From Lachnospiraceae bacterium (GTDB taxonomy: Bacteria; Bacillota; Clostridia; Lachnospirales; Lachnospiraceae), in NCBI GenBank assembly GCA_021772075.1, contig JAETNQ010000001.1, positions 1 through 64,000 of the forward strand: a stretch of DNA of 64,000 nt, given 5' to 3'. The position numbers were made by a program, and so were the translations under genes. The notes beneath the pieces are model-generated. The model was not told the DNA's origin and searched no databases. It saw nothing but the letters and a program-made list of their open reading frames with translations. Of the stretch, positions 9,442 through 21,190 are shown piece by piece. Position 1 is the stretch's first letter, and each line of letters starts with the position of its first letter.

Positions 9442-9795
9442 CTAAACTTCATAAAAAAATATCTTTATTATATGATGAAGTTTTCCAAGATGCAATAATG
9501 CGCTTTCTATCTCGGCAAAAGAAGCCGATGCCGCATTGTTCCTTGCAACGACTACTATATCTAAACCACTATTAAATATATTTTCATGTAGCCTGTAACT
9601 TTCCCTTACCAGCCTTGTCACCCTATGACGGACAACGCTGTTCCCTACTTTCTTGCTCACTGATATTCCAAGCCTGTTGCATTCGCTGTTATTTTTCAAT
9701 ACATACATTACCAGATACTTGTTAGCATAAGACCTTCCATTTTTATACACATTCTTGAAATCATCATTTTTTTTTAAAGAATCAGAGAATTCCAT
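9442..9795 (-). CDS. rnpA: Ribonuclease P protein component
   Basis: RnpA is the protein subunit of RNase P, which trims the 5' leaders of pre-tRNAs together with the RNA subunit. The 117-residue protein has FKNVYKNGRSYANKYLVMYV at the N-terminus and the family core RLGISVSKKVGNSVVRHRVTRLVRE. The usual RNRAKR element of the RNA-binding helix appears here as RHRVTR, a mild divergence. It follows rpmH by 49 bases, an arrangement conserved across bacteria, with a small terminator hairpin in between. Confidence 0.97.
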   Translation of the reverse strand: MEFSDSLKKNDDFKNVYKNGRSYANKYLVMYVLKNNSECNRLGISVSKKVGNSVVRHRVTRLVRESYRLHENIFNSGLDIVVVARNNAASASFAEIESALLHLGKLHHIIKIFFYEV

Positions 9796-9821
9796 GTAAA
9801 GCCGCGTCCCTTTCTACGTAA

Positions 9822-9847
9822 TAAAAAGGCCACAATACTGCGGCCTA
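9822..9847 (-). terminator. Attenuating terminator between rpmH and rnpA
   Basis: Right after the rpmH stop, AGGCCGCA and TTGTGGCCT form a short stem with one mismatch, followed by TTTTTA. The structure starts on the stop codon. It would reduce read-through, giving more L34 than RNase P protein from one promoter. Confidence 0.7.
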
Positions 9848-9979
9848 TGCTGATAATCTCTTTCTTCCTTTTGCTCTTCTGGCAGCTAATACTCTTCTTC
9901 CGCCCTTTGTACTCATTCTAGCCCTGAAACCATGAACCTTTTTTCTTTTTCTCCTATTTGGCTGAAATGTCATTTTCAT
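9845..9979 (-). CDS. rpmH: 50S ribosomal protein L34
   Basis: A 44-residue, very basic protein read from the minus strand: it starts [18 protein letters not shown], continues [20 protein letters not shown] and ends RKRLSA. This is a complete L34. AGGAGG lies ten bases before the ATG. It is the first gene of the minus-strand operon leaving oriC and has a near-consensus promoter about 100 bases upstream. Confidence 0.98.
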   Translation of the reverse strand: MKMTFQPNRRKRKKVHGFRARMSTKGGRRVLAARRAKGRKRLSA

Positions 9980-10081
9980 AATCGATGCACCTCCTTTTCC
10001 AGCCTTTATACATAATACCTTCTATATTATCCATGAAAGGCAAATATATTTTAAACAAATGTATTGAAAAATATCATTACG

Positions 10082-10110
10082 ATTATAAAGGATAAAACCA
10101 TATACGTCAA
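10082..10110 (-). promoter_or_regulatory. Sigma-A promoter of the rpmH operon
   Basis: On the minus strand TTGACG (10105-10110) and a perfect TATAAT (10082-10087) are separated by exactly 17 bases. Transcription would start near 10075, leaving a leader of about 95 bases before rpmH. Confidence 0.85.
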
Positions 10111-10235
10111 GTAAATAAGGACAAATTTTGTAAAATAAAAATACCTAAAAAACAGCGAAAAAATCGTGATTTTTACTAACGCAACATCTAGTTGCCAAAC
10201 CAAAAGAGCAACCACAAAATATAGGGTCAAAAAAG

Positions 10236-10504
10236 TTATCCACAATAACTATCTTTCTATTTTTCCACAATCCAAATTATACACAATATGTGTATAATTT
10301 GTGGATAACATGACTATACCATGATGATAAGAAGAGTATATCATGTGAAAAAAAAATGGAAATATATGAATAATATATCTTTTATCAAGTCCTTTTCACT
10401 ATTAACCCTTTTATTTAATTATGCACATCTTTTTCATGAATTTTATAATAAACATGAACTTATACATCCGTTTATCCCCCGAATGTGCATAACTTTGTTG
10501 ATAA
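10236..10504. other. oriC: Chromosomal origin oriC: DnaA-box cluster upstream of dnaA
   Basis: Matches to the DnaA box TTATNCACA: plus strand at 10236-10244 (TTATCCACA), 10277-10285 (TTATACACA) and 10419-10427 (TTATGCACA); minus strand at 10289-10297 (TTATACACA), 10300-10308 (TTATCCACA) and 10484-10492 (TTATGCACA). One-mismatch sites lie at 10261-10269 (+) and 10496-10504 (-). The boxes at 10277-10297 form a 27-bp palindrome. The cluster lies between divergent rpmH and dnaA in the very AT-rich 594-base gap 9980-10573, the standard Firmicutes origin layout. I see no convincing gene in the gap; its short open frames are AT-rich noise. Confidence 0.92.
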
Positions 10505-10513
10505 ATTAACTAT

Positions 10514-10542
10514 TTGAAATTTTACTTTATTTATATTAAGAT
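10514..10542 (+). promoter_or_regulatory. Likely dnaA promoter
   Basis: TTGAAA (10514-10519), a 17-base spacer and TAAGAT (10537-10542) give a plausible sigma-A promoter 31 bases before dnaA. It starts 10 bases after the last DnaA-box-like site, so autoregulation by DnaA is plausible. Confidence 0.55.
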
Positions 10543-10573
10543 ATAAATACTTGTATAAACCGGAGGTATTTCA

Positions 10574-11929
10574 ATGAATTTTATTGAAGAAAATTGGGAA
10601 CTGATCAAACAAACGATTAAAAAAGAATATGACCTGTCCAACATATCTTATAATACATGGATTGCAAAACTTATGTTCCATAGTTCTGAAAATGATGTAG
10701 TAACTATTGTCATACCATCCGAACAATCCCATGCTTTAAGCTATATCAGCAATAAGTATAAAAGTTATTTTCAGGTTACCATTTCTGAAATGATGGAACA
10801 CGAATATGAAATATCTTTCATATTGGAAAAAGACGTCGATCAAAATAATGAAGATTCTATGGCGCCGAAACCATATTACAACATTAATTATGAAAAGGCC
10901 AACCTGAATCCAAAATACCGGTTCGATACTTTCGTAGTGGGAAGCAATAATAAATTTGCCCATTCCGCTTCTTTGGCAGTAGCAGAATCTCCCGGCAATA
11001 CCTATAATCCTCTTTACATATATGGAGGAGCCGGACTGGGCAAAACCCACCTGATGCATTCTATCGGGCATTTCGTGTTGAAACAGAACCCTAATAAAAA
11101 AGTGCTATACGTTACTTCCGAACAGTTTACAAATGAAGTAATTAGTTCGATCCGAAGCGGTAATGCCGCTGATATGACGAAATTAAGGGAAAAATACAGG
11201 ACAGTCGATGTTCTGCTGATCGATGATATACAATTTATAATAGGAAAAGAAAGTACACAGGAAGAATTTTTCCATACATTCAATGTTTTACATGCCGCAG
11301 AAAAGCAGATTATTATATCTTCCGACAAACCTCCAAAAGAAATGGAAACACTGGAAGAACGGTTCCGTTCCCGGTTCGAATGGGGGCTTATCGCCGATAT
11401 ACAGCCGCCGGATTATGAAACGCGAATGGCCATCCTCCAAAAAAATGCGGAAAATTTCAATAAAAACATAGATGATGAAGTTTTTACCTATGTAGCTACC
11501 AATATAAAATCGAATATCAGGGAACTGGAAGGGGCTTTTAATAAAATCATCGCTTTTTCCAAATTAAACAATGTGGAAATTGACTTGGAAATGGCAAAAG
11601 AAGCATTGAAAGATATTATTTATCCGGACAAGCCGAAAGAAATAAGCCCTTCTCTTATTATTAATATAGTAGCGGAGCATTTCGGCGTGAGGGCGGAGGA
11701 TATCACTTCCAAAAAAAGAAATTCCGAATTCGTGGAACCAAGGCAAGTCGTCATGTATCTCTGCCGGTCCATGACGGATACTTCTTACCAAAGTATAGGA
11801 AAAATACTTGGAAAAAAGGATCATACCACAATTATCCACGGAGTTAACAAAATAACCGAAGAATTACAGACTAACGAAGAGTTGAAAAATAAAATAGAAG
11901 TCATAAAAAAGAAAATAAATCCTTCTTAA
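10574..11929 (+). CDS. dnaA: Chromosomal replication initiator protein DnaA
   Basis: DnaA binds the boxes upstream and, in its ATP form, opens the origin duplex and helps load the helicase. The 451 residues contain the N-terminal domain I (about 1-85), a short linker, and the AAA+ domain with Walker A GGAGLGKTHL at about 151-160, Walker B LLIDDIQF at about 214-221 and the arginine-finger region FRSRFEWGL. Domain IV has the box-recognition signature KKDHTTIIHGVNKI near the C-terminus. GGAGG sits nine bases before the ATG. Length and motifs are complete. dnaN follows after 213 bases. Confidence 0.99.
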   Translation: MNFIEENWELIKQTIKKEYDLSNISYNTWIAKLMFHSSENDVVTIVIPSEQSHALSYISNKYKSYFQVTISEMMEHEYEISFILEKDVDQNNEDSMAPKPYYNINYEKANLNPKYRFDTFVVGSNNKFAHSASLAVAESPGNTYNPLYIYGGAGLGKTHLMHSIGHFVLKQNPNKKVLYVTSEQFTNEVISSIRSGNAADMTKLREKYRTVDVLLIDDIQFIIGKESTQEEFFHTFNVLHAAEKQIIISSDKPPKEMETLEERFRSRFEWGLIADIQPPDYETRMAILQKNAENFNKNIDDEVFTYVATNIKSNIRELEGAFNKIIAFSKLNNVEIDLEMAKEALKDIIYPDKPKEISPSLIINIVAEHFGVRAEDITSKKRNSEFVEPRQVVMYLCRSMTDTSYQSIGKILGKKDHTTIIHGVNKITEELQTNEELKNKIEVIKKKINPS

Positions 11930-12142
11930 ATTAGTAATTTTAAATATGTAAAAACATTTATGTGGGTAACTAATGAAAAAAATATGAGTTATATTTTGTT
12001 TTTCACATAGATAATGATTTCTTTTTTCCTTGAAAAATAGTATAATAATTAATGTTATACACATATCAACAATGCATAATAAGTATAATAATAAATTCTT
12101 AATATATATTATGAACCTTTTCGAGAAGGGAGTTTTACCAAA
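11930..12142 (+). other. dnaA-dnaN intergenic region with a DnaA box (second origin arm / possible unwinding region)
   Basis: Very AT-rich, with an exact DnaA box TTATACACA at 12055-12063 and a one-mismatch inverted site at 11961-11969 (TGTGGGTAA). After the exact box come TAA/TAT-like trinucleotides (12075-12098) and an A/T run up to dnaN. In B. subtilis the corresponding gap carries the unwinding element of a bipartite origin; that this gap does the same is inference. No clear dnaN promoter was found. Confidence 0.6.
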
Positions 12143-13252
12143 ATGAAATTAATGTTATCCAAATCAAATCTATTAACCGGCGTTCAAACTGTATCAAAAG
12201 CAGTTCCTAATAAAACGACAATGTCTATTTTAGAATGTATCCTTGTAGATGCAAGAGGACCGGAAATCAAATTAATGGCTAATGATATGGAATTAGGGAT
12301 AGAAACAGTTATAGAAGGAAATATCATTGAAAAAGGAATGATAGCCTTGGATGCGAAGATATTTCTTGAAATTGTGAGAAAGCTTCCTGACAGCGATATA
12401 ACAATCGTTACGGATGATATGTACAAAACAACAATTACCTGTGAAAAATCCAAATTTAATATTATTGGCAAGTCAGGGGATGATTTTTCTTATCTCCCTT
12501 CTATTGAAAAGATCGATTCTATTATCGTGTCCCAGTTTACTTTAAAAGAAGTGGTAAGGCAGACGATCTTTTCGATTGCGGACAATGATAATAATAAATT
12601 GATGACAGGAGAATTATTTGAGATTAATGAAGATATTTTAAAAGTAGTTTCCCTGGACGGGCATAGAATATCGATCCGTAAGATCAGGCTTAATAATTTT
12701 TATATGCCGAAAAAAGTCGTTGTTCCCGGAAAAACTTTGAATGAAATCAGCAAGATATTATCCGGCGATATGGAGAGCGAAGTACATATTTTCTTTACGG
12801 ACAAACATATTGTTTTTGAATTCGATCATACTACAGTTGTTTCCCGCCTGATCGAGGGGGATTATTTTAAAATAGACCAGATGCTTTCCAGCGATTATGA
12901 AACAAAGGTAAGAATCAACAAAAAAGAATTTTTAAATTGTATTGACAGAGCTACTTTGCTCGTAAAAGAAGGCGATAAGAAGCCTATTATTATAAATATT
13001 ACGGACGGAATGATGGAACTTAAGATTAATTCCGCAGTAGGAAGCATGAATGAAGAAATTGATATTGAAAAAAAGGGAAAGGATATTATGATCGGTTTTA
13101 ATCCTAAATTTCTGATCGATGCCCTCAGGGTAATTGAGGATGAAGAAATCGATATTTATCTCGTGAATCCGAAAGCCCCTTGTTTTATCAGGGATGCGGA
13201 AGAAAAATATATTTATCTTATTCTTCCTGTAAACTTTACAACAGTAAACTAA
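12143..13252 (+). CDS. dnaN: DNA polymerase III beta subunit (sliding clamp)
   Basis: The beta clamp is a ring-shaped dimer that tethers the replicative polymerase to DNA. The 369-residue protein shows the three-domain clamp pattern with typical family segments: SKAVPNKTTMSILECILVDA at the start, GDDFSYLPSIE in domain 1, DGHRISIR in domain 2, and the C-terminal LPVNF of the peptide-binding pocket (normally LPMR-like). AAGGGAG lies nine bases before the ATG. It sits in the usual dnaA-dnaN-yaaA-recF order. Confidence 0.98.
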   Translation: MKLMLSKSNLLTGVQTVSKAVPNKTTMSILECILVDARGPEIKLMANDMELGIETVIEGNIIEKGMIALDAKIFLEIVRKLPDSDITIVTDDMYKTTITCEKSKFNIIGKSGDDFSYLPSIEKIDSIIVSQFTLKEVVRQTIFSIADNDNNKLMTGELFEINEDILKVVSLDGHRISIRKIRLNNFYMPKKVVVPGKTLNEISKILSGDMESEVHIFFTDKHIVFEFDHTTVVSRLIEGDYFKIDQMLSSDYETKVRINKKEFLNCIDRATLLVKEGDKKPIIINITDGMMELKINSAVGSMNEEIDIEKKGKDIMIGFNPKFLIDALRVIEDEEIDIYLVNPKAPCFIRDAEEKYIYLILPVNFTTVN

Positions 13253-13284
13253 AAGAATGAAAATATGGATTAAAAAGGAAAAGT

Positions 13285-13494
13285 ATGGAAATAATAGAAA
13301 TAAGAGATGAGTTCATCAGGCTTGGCCAGGCATTAAAATTAGCTGGTATGGCTGGTTCCGGCGTGGAAGCGAAAGAAATGATCCTGCAGGGAAAAGTGAA
13401 AGTAAACGGAGAATGCTCCTTACAAAGAGGAAAAAAATTATATAATGATGATACAGTGGAATTTGACGGAAAAAAGATAAAAATAAAAGCTTAA
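13285..13494 (+). CDS. yaaA: S4-domain RNA-binding protein YaaA/RlbA
   Basis: A 69-residue protein that is essentially one S4 RNA-binding domain: FIRLGQALKLAGMAGSGVEAK followed by the loop GKVKVNGE and a C-terminal beta strand. It sits between dnaN and recF, the standard place of yaaA. The S4 fold binds structured RNA, but the target in this family is not settled. AAGGA lies five bases before the ATG. recF starts 15 bases after its stop, so the two are co-transcribed. Confidence 0.95.
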   Translation: MEIIEIRDEFIRLGQALKLAGMAGSGVEAKEMILQGKVKVNGECSLQRGKKLYNDDTVEFDGKKIKIKA

Positions 13495-13508
13495 CAGGTG
13501 TAATATAT

Positions 13509-14588
13509 ATGATTATAAAATCTTTGGAGCTGATGAATTTTAGAAATTATGATTTTTTGGATCTGAAATTCAGTGAAGGAACCAATATTCTATATGGCGA
13601 CAATGCACAAGGAAAGACAAATGTATTGGAAGCTATTTATTTGTCTGCTACAACAAAGTCACATAAAGGAAGCAAAGATAAGGATATGATAAGTTTTGAC
13701 CAGGAAGAGGCTCATATCAGGACTTATCTGTTTAAAGAAGAAATTGGTTATAAAGTGGATATGCATCTTCGTAGAAATAAGTCAAAAGGAATTGCTGTGG
13801 ATGGCCAGAAATTAAAGAAAGCGGCAGACCTTTTAGGCTTATTAAACATTGTCTTTTTTTCTCCTGAGGATTTAAGCATTATAAAAAACGGTCCTGCTGA
13901 AAGAAGAAGGTTTGTAGATATGGAACTTTGCCAGCTGGATAGTTTTTATCTTTATAATTTAAATCATTATAATAAAATAGTGAATCAGAGAAATAAGTTA
14001 TTAAAGGATATGTATTTTAATCCGCAGCTTAAGGATACCCTTAATATATGGGATTCCCAGCTCGTTTCTTTTGGAAGTAAAATTATAGAAAGAAGGCGTA
14101 TGTTTGTCGGGCAGTTAAATGAAATTATCTATGAAATACATAAAAAATTATCCGGCGATAAAGAGGAACTTGTAGTAAAGTATGAACCTGATGTGGAAAT
14201 AGAGGATTTTGAAACTTCTTTAAGAAAAAGCCAGGAGAGGGACATCAAACTGAAGCAGACTTGTGTCGGCCCACACAGAGATGATTTTTCTTTTATTACC
14301 GGTAATATAGATCTTCGTAAATTCGGATCCCAGGGACAGCAAAGAACTGCTGCTTTGTCTTTAAAACTTTCGGAAATAGAACTTGTAAAAAAGATAGCAA
14401 AAGATACGCCGGTTCTTTTATTGGATGATGTATTATCCGAACTTGACAGCAACAGGCAAAATTACCTTTTAAATAGTATAGGGAATATACAAACGATTAT
14501 AACGTGTACGGGTTTGGATGAATTTGTCAATAACAGGTTTGAAATAAATAAAGTTTTCCAGGTAGTAGAAGGAACAATAAAAAGCTAA
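13509..14588 (+). CDS. recF: DNA replication and repair protein RecF
   Basis: RecF is an SMC-like ATPase that directs RecOR to load RecA at gaps. Visible are the N-terminal LELMNFRNYDFLDLKF, Walker A GDNAQGKTN (about residues 31-39), the ABC-type signature region FGSQGQQRTAALSLKLSE and Walker B LLLDDVLSELD. The length of 359 residues is normal. The ribosome binding site is weak (AGGTG), so coupling to yaaA is likely. The 68-base gap before gyrB leaves no room for remB, which some Firmicutes carry here. Confidence 0.98.
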   Translation: MIIKSLELMNFRNYDFLDLKFSEGTNILYGDNAQGKTNVLEAIYLSATTKSHKGSKDKDMISFDQEEAHIRTYLFKEEIGYKVDMHLRRNKSKGIAVDGQKLKKAADLLGLLNIVFFSPEDLSIIKNGPAERRRFVDMELCQLDSFYLYNLNHYNKIVNQRNKLLKDMYFNPQLKDTLNIWDSQLVSFGSKIIERRRMFVGQLNEIIYEIHKKLSGDKEELVVKYEPDVEIEDFETSLRKSQERDIKLKQTCVGPHRDDFSFITGNIDLRKFGSQGQQRTAALSLKLSEIELVKKIAKDTPVLLLDDVLSELDSNRQNYLLNSIGNIQTIITCTGLDEFVNNRFEINKVFQVVEGTIKS

Positions 14589-14647
14589 TTCTAGATGACA
14601 TCCATTTTAGATGATCATAAAGGAACGGCCGAAATAAGGCAGAATGA

Positions 14648-16591
<1,944 letters not shown>

Positions 16592-16614
16592 CGAAGGCAG
16601 AAATGAGGGAAAGA

Positions 16615-19200
16615 ATGGAAGATAATATCTTTGATAAAATTCATGATGTGGATTTGAAGAAAACAATGGAAAATTCTTATATCGATTACGCTATGAGCGT
16701 TATCGCTTCCCGGGCGCTGCCTGATGTAAGGGACGGGCTGAAGCCTGTACAAAGAAGAGTCCTGTATTCTATGATAGAATTAAATAACGGCCCCGATAAG
16801 CCGCATAGAAAATGTGCGCGTATCGTCGGCGATACCATGGGTAAGTATCATCCTCACGGAGACAGCTCTATTTATGGGGCTTTGGTGAATATGGCCCAGC
16901 CCTGGTCTACCCATTATCCTTTGGTGGACGGCCATGGAAATTTTGGATCGGTAGACGGCGACGGCGCGGCTGCCATGCGTTATACGGAAGCCAGGCTTTC
17001 CAAGATATCGATGGAGATGCTTGCCGATATTAATAAAGATACGGTGGATTTTGTACCTAACTTCGATGAAACGGAAAAAGAACCTTCCGTTCTTCCGAGT
17101 CGTTTTCCGAATCTTCTTGTCAATGGGACAACAGGGATTGCGGTAGGAATGGCTACTAATATTCCTCCCCATAATCTGAAGGAAGTCATAGGCGCGGTAG
17201 TAAAGATCATAGATAACAGGGTGGAAGAGGACAGGGATACCGAAATGGAAGAAATCCTTTCCATTGTGAAGGCTCCTGATTTTCCTACCGGAGGAATCAT
17301 ACTTGGAACAAGGGGAAGCGAAGAGGCATATCGGACCGGAAGAGGAAAAGTAAGGGTAAGAGCTGTAACAGATATAGAAACTCTGCCGAATGGAAAAAGC
17401 CGTATCATTGTAACCGAACTTCCTTATATGGTCAATAAGGCCAATTTGATACAGAAAATAGCGGAATTAGTAAAGCTGAAGAAAATAGACGGAATTACTG
17501 ACTTGAGGGATGAATCCGACAGGGAAGGCATGAGAATCGTCATTGAATTGAGGCGGGATGCTAATGCCAATGTTATTATGAACCAGCTTTATAAGCATAC
17601 ACAAATGCAGGATACTTTTGGGATTATTATGCTTGCTCTTGTTAATAATCAGCCGAAGGTTATGAATCTTCTCGATATGCTTACCCATTACCTCGCCCAT
17701 CAGGAAGAAGTAGTGACGAGGAGAACGAAATATGATTTGAATAAGGCAGAAGAAAGGGATCATATTTTGCAGGGGTTGCTGATAGCCCTTGACCATATTG
17801 ACGAAGTAATCCAGATTATAAGAAGCAGCGAAAATGTACAGAGGGCGAAAGAGAGGCTGATTGAGCGTTTTCAGCTCAGCGAAGCGCAAGCTCAGGCTAT
17901 CGTTGATATGAGGCTCCGTACCCTGACCGGTTTGGAAAGGGATAAGATAGAGAATGAACATAAGGAACTTCTGGCTAAAATTGCGGAGTTAAAAGCTATC
18001 CTTGCCGACAGAAAATTGCTGTTGGGCGTGATAAGGGATGAAATTACGATTATTTCTGAAAAGTATGGGGATGAAAGAAAGAGTACGATAGGTTTTGATG
18101 CTTATGATATTTCTATGGAAGATTTAATTCCAAAGGATAATACCGTTATAGCTATGACGAGCCTGGGATACATTAAAAGGATGACAATCGATAATTTTAA
18201 AAGCCAGAACAGGGGAGGAAAAGGAATCAAAGGGATGCAGACGATCGATGAGGATTATATCGAAGATCTGCTTATGACGACAACCCACCATTATATTATG
18301 TTCTTTACTAATTTTGGAAGGGTATACCGGTTAAAGGTTTATGAAATACCGGAAGCAAGCAGAACAGCGAGGGGAACCGCTATTATTAACCTTCTGCAGC
18401 TGAATCCGGGAGAAAAGATTTCTGCAATTATTCCCATAAAGAATTATGAGAATAATAAAAATCTTTTTATGGCGACGAAGAATGGAATTGTTAAGAAGAC
18501 CCATATCATGGAATATTCCAACGTGAGGAAAAACGGGCTTGCGGCGATCAATCTGAGAGAAGATGATGAACTGATAGAAGTAAAAATAACCGATGAAAAT
18601 ACAGAAATATTCCTTGTGACAAAGCATGGTATGTGTATCCGGTTTATGGAGACGGATGTAAGAGCCACCGGAAGAACTTCCATGGGAGTCATAGGCATGA
18701 ATCTTTCGGATGGGGATGAGGTTGTCGGTATGCAGCTGGACCATCAGGGTGATTCTCTTTTGATTGTTTCTGAAAACGGTATGGGAAAAAGAACTTATTT
18801 GGATGAATTCAGTGTCCAGAAACGCGGCGGAAAAGGTGTAAAATGTTATAAGATTGTAGAAAAGACGGGATATGTAGTAGGAGTAAAAGCGGTAAATGAC
18901 AGCCATGAGATTATGATGATCACGACTATGGGGACAATTATACAGTTAAGAATGGATGATATATCCACTCTTGGGAGGATCACATCAGGAGTAAAGCTGA
19001 TTAATCTTGATGAAGGCGCTAAAGTAGCTAAGATAGCTAAAGTGAGGGAAAAGGTATCGGACGGCGACCATGAGTTTGAAAATTTTGAAGATGCGCTGGA
19101 AGATATACCGGAAAGCGAAAAACATCCCGTGTTACCAAATAGCAATATGTTACTAGATGATGAGGAAGTGACTCTTCCAAAGGAAGAAGATAATGAATGA
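16615..19200 (+). CDS. gyrA: DNA gyrase subunit A
   Basis: GyrA cuts and rejoins DNA and wraps it through its C-terminal pinwheel. The N-terminal domain has the QRDR segment [15 protein letters not shown] and the catalytic Tyr in AMRYTEARL. The C-terminal domain has GyrA-box-type motifs QNRGGKG and QKRGGKG and ends in an acidic tail. The frame opens with TTG inside gyrB; I chose the ATG at 16615 because GAGGG is just upstream and family members begin with MEDNIFDK. The residue equivalent to E. coli Asp87 is Gly here, a change known from quinolone-resistant mutants elsewhere. The gene overlaps the next by eight bases. Confidence 0.99.
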   Translation: MEDNIFDKIHDVDLKKTMENSYIDYAMSVIASRALPDVRDGLKPVQRRVLYSMIELNNGPDKPHRKCARIVGDTMGKYHPHGDSSIYGALVNMAQPWSTHYPLVDGHGNFGSVDGDGAAAMRYTEARLSKISMEMLADINKDTVDFVPNFDETEKEPSVLPSRFPNLLVNGTTGIAVGMATNIPPHNLKEVIGAVVKIIDNRVEEDRDTEMEEILSIVKAPDFPTGGIILGTRGSEEAYRTGRGKVRVRAVTDIETLPNGKSRIIVTELPYMVNKANLIQKIAELVKLKKIDGITDLRDESDREGMRIVIELRRDANANVIMNQLYKHTQMQDTFGIIMLALVNNQPKVMNLLDMLTHYLAHQEEVVTRRTKYDLNKAEERDHILQGLLIALDHIDEVIQIIRSSENVQRAKERLIERFQLSEAQAQAIVDMRLRTLTGLERDKIENEHKELLAKIAELKAILADRKLLLGVIRDEITIISEKYGDERKSTIGFDAYDISMEDLIPKDNTVIAMTSLGYIKRMTIDNFKSQNRGGKGIKGMQTIDEDYIEDLLMTTTHHYIMFFTNFGRVYRLKVYEIPEASRTARGTAIINLLQLNPGEKISAIIPIKNYENNKNLFMATKNGIVKKTHIMEYSNVRKNGLAAINLREDDELIEVKITDENTEIFLVTKHGMCIRFMETDVRATGRTSMGVIGMNLSDGDEVVGMQLDHQGDSLLIVSENGMGKRTYLDEFSVQKRGGKGVKCYKIVEKTGYVVGVKAVNDSHEIMMITTMGTIIQLRMDDISTLGRITSGVKLINLDEGAKVAKIAKVREKVSDGDHEFENFEDALEDIPESEKHPVLPNSNMLLDDEEVTLPKEEDNE

Positions 19201-20173
19201 TGGATTTTTTATGGAAATAATAATTCAGTTTGGATTATTAGTTGTTGGATTTTTATTGTTGGTAAAAGGCGCAGATTGGTTTGTAGGAGGGGCATCAAAG
19301 ATTGCGGACAGATTCGGTATTCCGCAGTTGATCATCGGCCTCACTATAGTGGCTATGGGAACCAGCGCGCCGGAGGCCGCTGTCAGTATATCTGCAGCAT
19401 TAAAGAATACGGCGGAAAGCAATAGTGCGGCAATCGCTATTGGAAATATCCTCGGCAGCAATATCATGAATATATTGTTGATTCTTGGAGTGACTTCTGT
19501 AATCGTTGCTATACCGGTACAAATATCAACCATAAAATATGAAATTCCTTTTATGATAGCTATTACCTGTCTTTTGGCGGGAATCGGTTATTGGAAAGGC
19601 CATCTTGGAAAGATAGACGGATTAATTTTATGGTTTTTTATGATTGTTTATTTTGTGTATCTGATCATAATGGCAAAGAAAGGAAAGATAAGCGTAGGCC
19701 TTGATGAAACGGAAATCAAAGTAAATGATAACATATTCATGCTTCTTTTTTTATTAGTTGTCGGAATTGCCGCTATTGTATCGGGAAGCAATATAGCGGT
19801 AGATGCCGCTACATCTTTGGCAAGGATTTTTGGAATGAATGAGCGGCTGATCGGACTTACTATCGTTGCGTTCGGGACATCGCTTCCTGAATTGATTACT
19901 TCCATTACTGCCGCAATGAAGAAAAAGGCGGATATTGCCGTTGGAAATATAGTGGGCAGCAATATTTTTAATATATTATTTGTTATAGGAACTACATCAT
20001 TGATTACCGATGTTCCTTATAATAATTCTTTTAACTTTGACAGTGTCATATGTATTGGAACCTCTATACTTTTATTTTTATTTGTGTTATGGAAGAAAAA
20101 ATTATCACGTATCCATGGAATATTGTTTCTTTGTGCATTCTGTGCATATTACGGGAAAATCATATTTTTTTAA
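19193..20173 (+). CDS. Calcium/sodium antiporter (CaCA family, YrbG-like)
   Basis: A 326-residue membrane protein with the internal duplication of the CaCA superfamily. The two alpha repeats are visible as [22 protein letters not shown] with [16 protein letters not shown] in the first half, and [22 protein letters not shown] with [16 protein letters not shown] in the second. About ten membrane helices are expected. Such proteins exchange Ca2+ for Na+ or H+ across the cytoplasmic membrane. Its ATG overlaps the end of gyrA by eight bases, with GGAAG in the gyrA tail as ribosome binding site, so it is coupled to gyrase expression. An internal ATG at 19211 is a less likely start. Confidence 0.93.
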   Translation: MNDGFFMEIIIQFGLLVVGFLLLVKGADWFVGGASKIADRFGIPQLIIGLTIVAMGTSAPEAAVSISAALKNTAESNSAAIAIGNILGSNIMNILLILGVTSVIVAIPVQISTIKYEIPFMIAITCLLAGIGYWKGHLGKIDGLILWFFMIVYFVYLIIMAKKGKISVGLDETEIKVNDNIFMLLFLLVVGIAAIVSGSNIAVDAATSLARIFGMNERLIGLTIVAFGTSLPELITSITAAMKKKADIAVGNIVGSNIFNILFVIGTTSLITDVPYNNSFNFDSVICIGTSILLFLFVLWKKKLSRIHGILFLCAFCAYYGKIIFF

Positions 20174-20210
20174 AATATTAAAATAAATAGGTAAAGTCGG
20201 GAGGGAAAGT

Positions 20211-21176
20211 ATGAAGAAAAAGTATGATGTAGTTGCTTTAGGTGAATTACTAATTGATTTTACGGATAACGGAGTAAGCGGGCAGGGAAATACTATATTT
20301 GAAGCAAATCCTGGCGGAGCGCCTTGCAATGTGCTTGCCATGCTTCAAAAATTGGGAGATAAAACGGCTTTTATTGGAAAAGTCGGGAAAGATATCTTTG
20401 GCGTTAAATTGAAAGAGGTTTTAAAGGAAGCAGGAATTGATATATCCGGCCTTGTGATAGATAAAAAAGCAAGGACTACCTTGGCTTTTGTACAGACATT
20501 GAAAGGAGGAGACAGGGATTTTTCCTTTTACCGTAATCCAGGAGCGGATATGATGCTGGAGGAAGCGGATCTCAACAACAGTCTTATTAAAAGTTGCAAA
20601 ATATTTCATTTTGGAACTTTGTCCATGACTCATAAAGGAGTCAGGAAGGCAACAAAAAAAGCAATAAAAAAAGCAAAAGAAAGCGGAGCTTTGATTTCTT
20701 TTGACCCTAATCTCCGCCCCCCGCTCTGGGAATCTCTTGATGATGCGAAAAAACAAGTAGCATACGGACTTGGGCAATGCGATATTTTGAAGATATCGGA
20801 TAACGAAATACAATGGTTTACGGGAGAAAAGGATTTTGATCAGGGCATAAAGAAATTACAAGATGAATATCATATAAAATTGATTGTATTATCTATGGGA
20901 AAGGATGGAAGCCGCGCTTATTATAAGGATCTTAGGGTGGAAAAACCGGCTTTTGTCCAAAAAAATACGATAGAAACAACAGGAGCAGGGGATACTTTCG
21001 GAGGCTGCTGTTTACACTTTATATTAAAGTACGGCCTGGACCATATGGATCAGGAAAAATTGGAAAAAATGCTGACATTTGCCAATGCGGCGGCCTCTTT
21101 AATTACGACAAAAAAAGGAGCGCTGCGTGTTATGCCGACAAAAGATGAAGTAAAAGAATTTATCAAGGCATATTAA
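20211..21176 (+). CDS. PfkB-family fructokinase
   Basis: A 321-residue ribokinase-fold sugar kinase. The N-terminal ALGELLIDFTDNG, the first PfkB signature region GGAPCNVLAMLQKLG and the second signature ETTGAGDTFGG with the catalytic Asp are intact. Closest in pattern to bacterial fructokinases (ScrK type), which phosphorylate fructose to fructose-6-phosphate, though substrate cannot be proved from sequence. GGGAGG lies seven bases before the ATG. A terminator follows. With the debranching enzyme downstream and the GH13 glucosidase at 33.5 kb it adds to a carbohydrate-use theme. Confidence 0.88.
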   Translation: MKKKYDVVALGELLIDFTDNGVSGQGNTIFEANPGGAPCNVLAMLQKLGDKTAFIGKVGKDIFGVKLKEVLKEAGIDISGLVIDKKARTTLAFVQTLKGGDRDFSFYRNPGADMMLEEADLNNSLIKSCKIFHFGTLSMTHKGVRKATKKAIKKAKESGALISFDPNLRPPLWESLDDAKKQVAYGLGQCDILKISDNEIQWFTGEKDFDQGIKKLQDEYHIKLIVLSMGKDGSRAYYKDLRVEKPAFVQKNTIETTGAGDTFGGCCLHFILKYGLDHMDQEKLEKMLTFANAAASLITTKKGALRVMPTKDEVKEFIKAY

Positions 21177-21190
21177 TATTTTGTACGGGA

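Noticed and set aside
10051-10245. 64-residue hydrophobic frame upstream of rpmH
   Set aside because: It overlaps the rpmH promoter and a DnaA box, is composed of AT-rich codons and has no ribosome binding site.
10321-10509. 62-residue plus-strand frame in oriC
   Set aside because: It crosses DnaA boxes and has no ribosome binding site; chance frame in AT-rich DNA.
9980-10573. Search for a parS site near oriC
   Set aside because: No sequence close to the TGTTTCACGTGAAACA-type palindrome was noticed here or elsewhere in the window, though reading by eye could miss degenerate copies.
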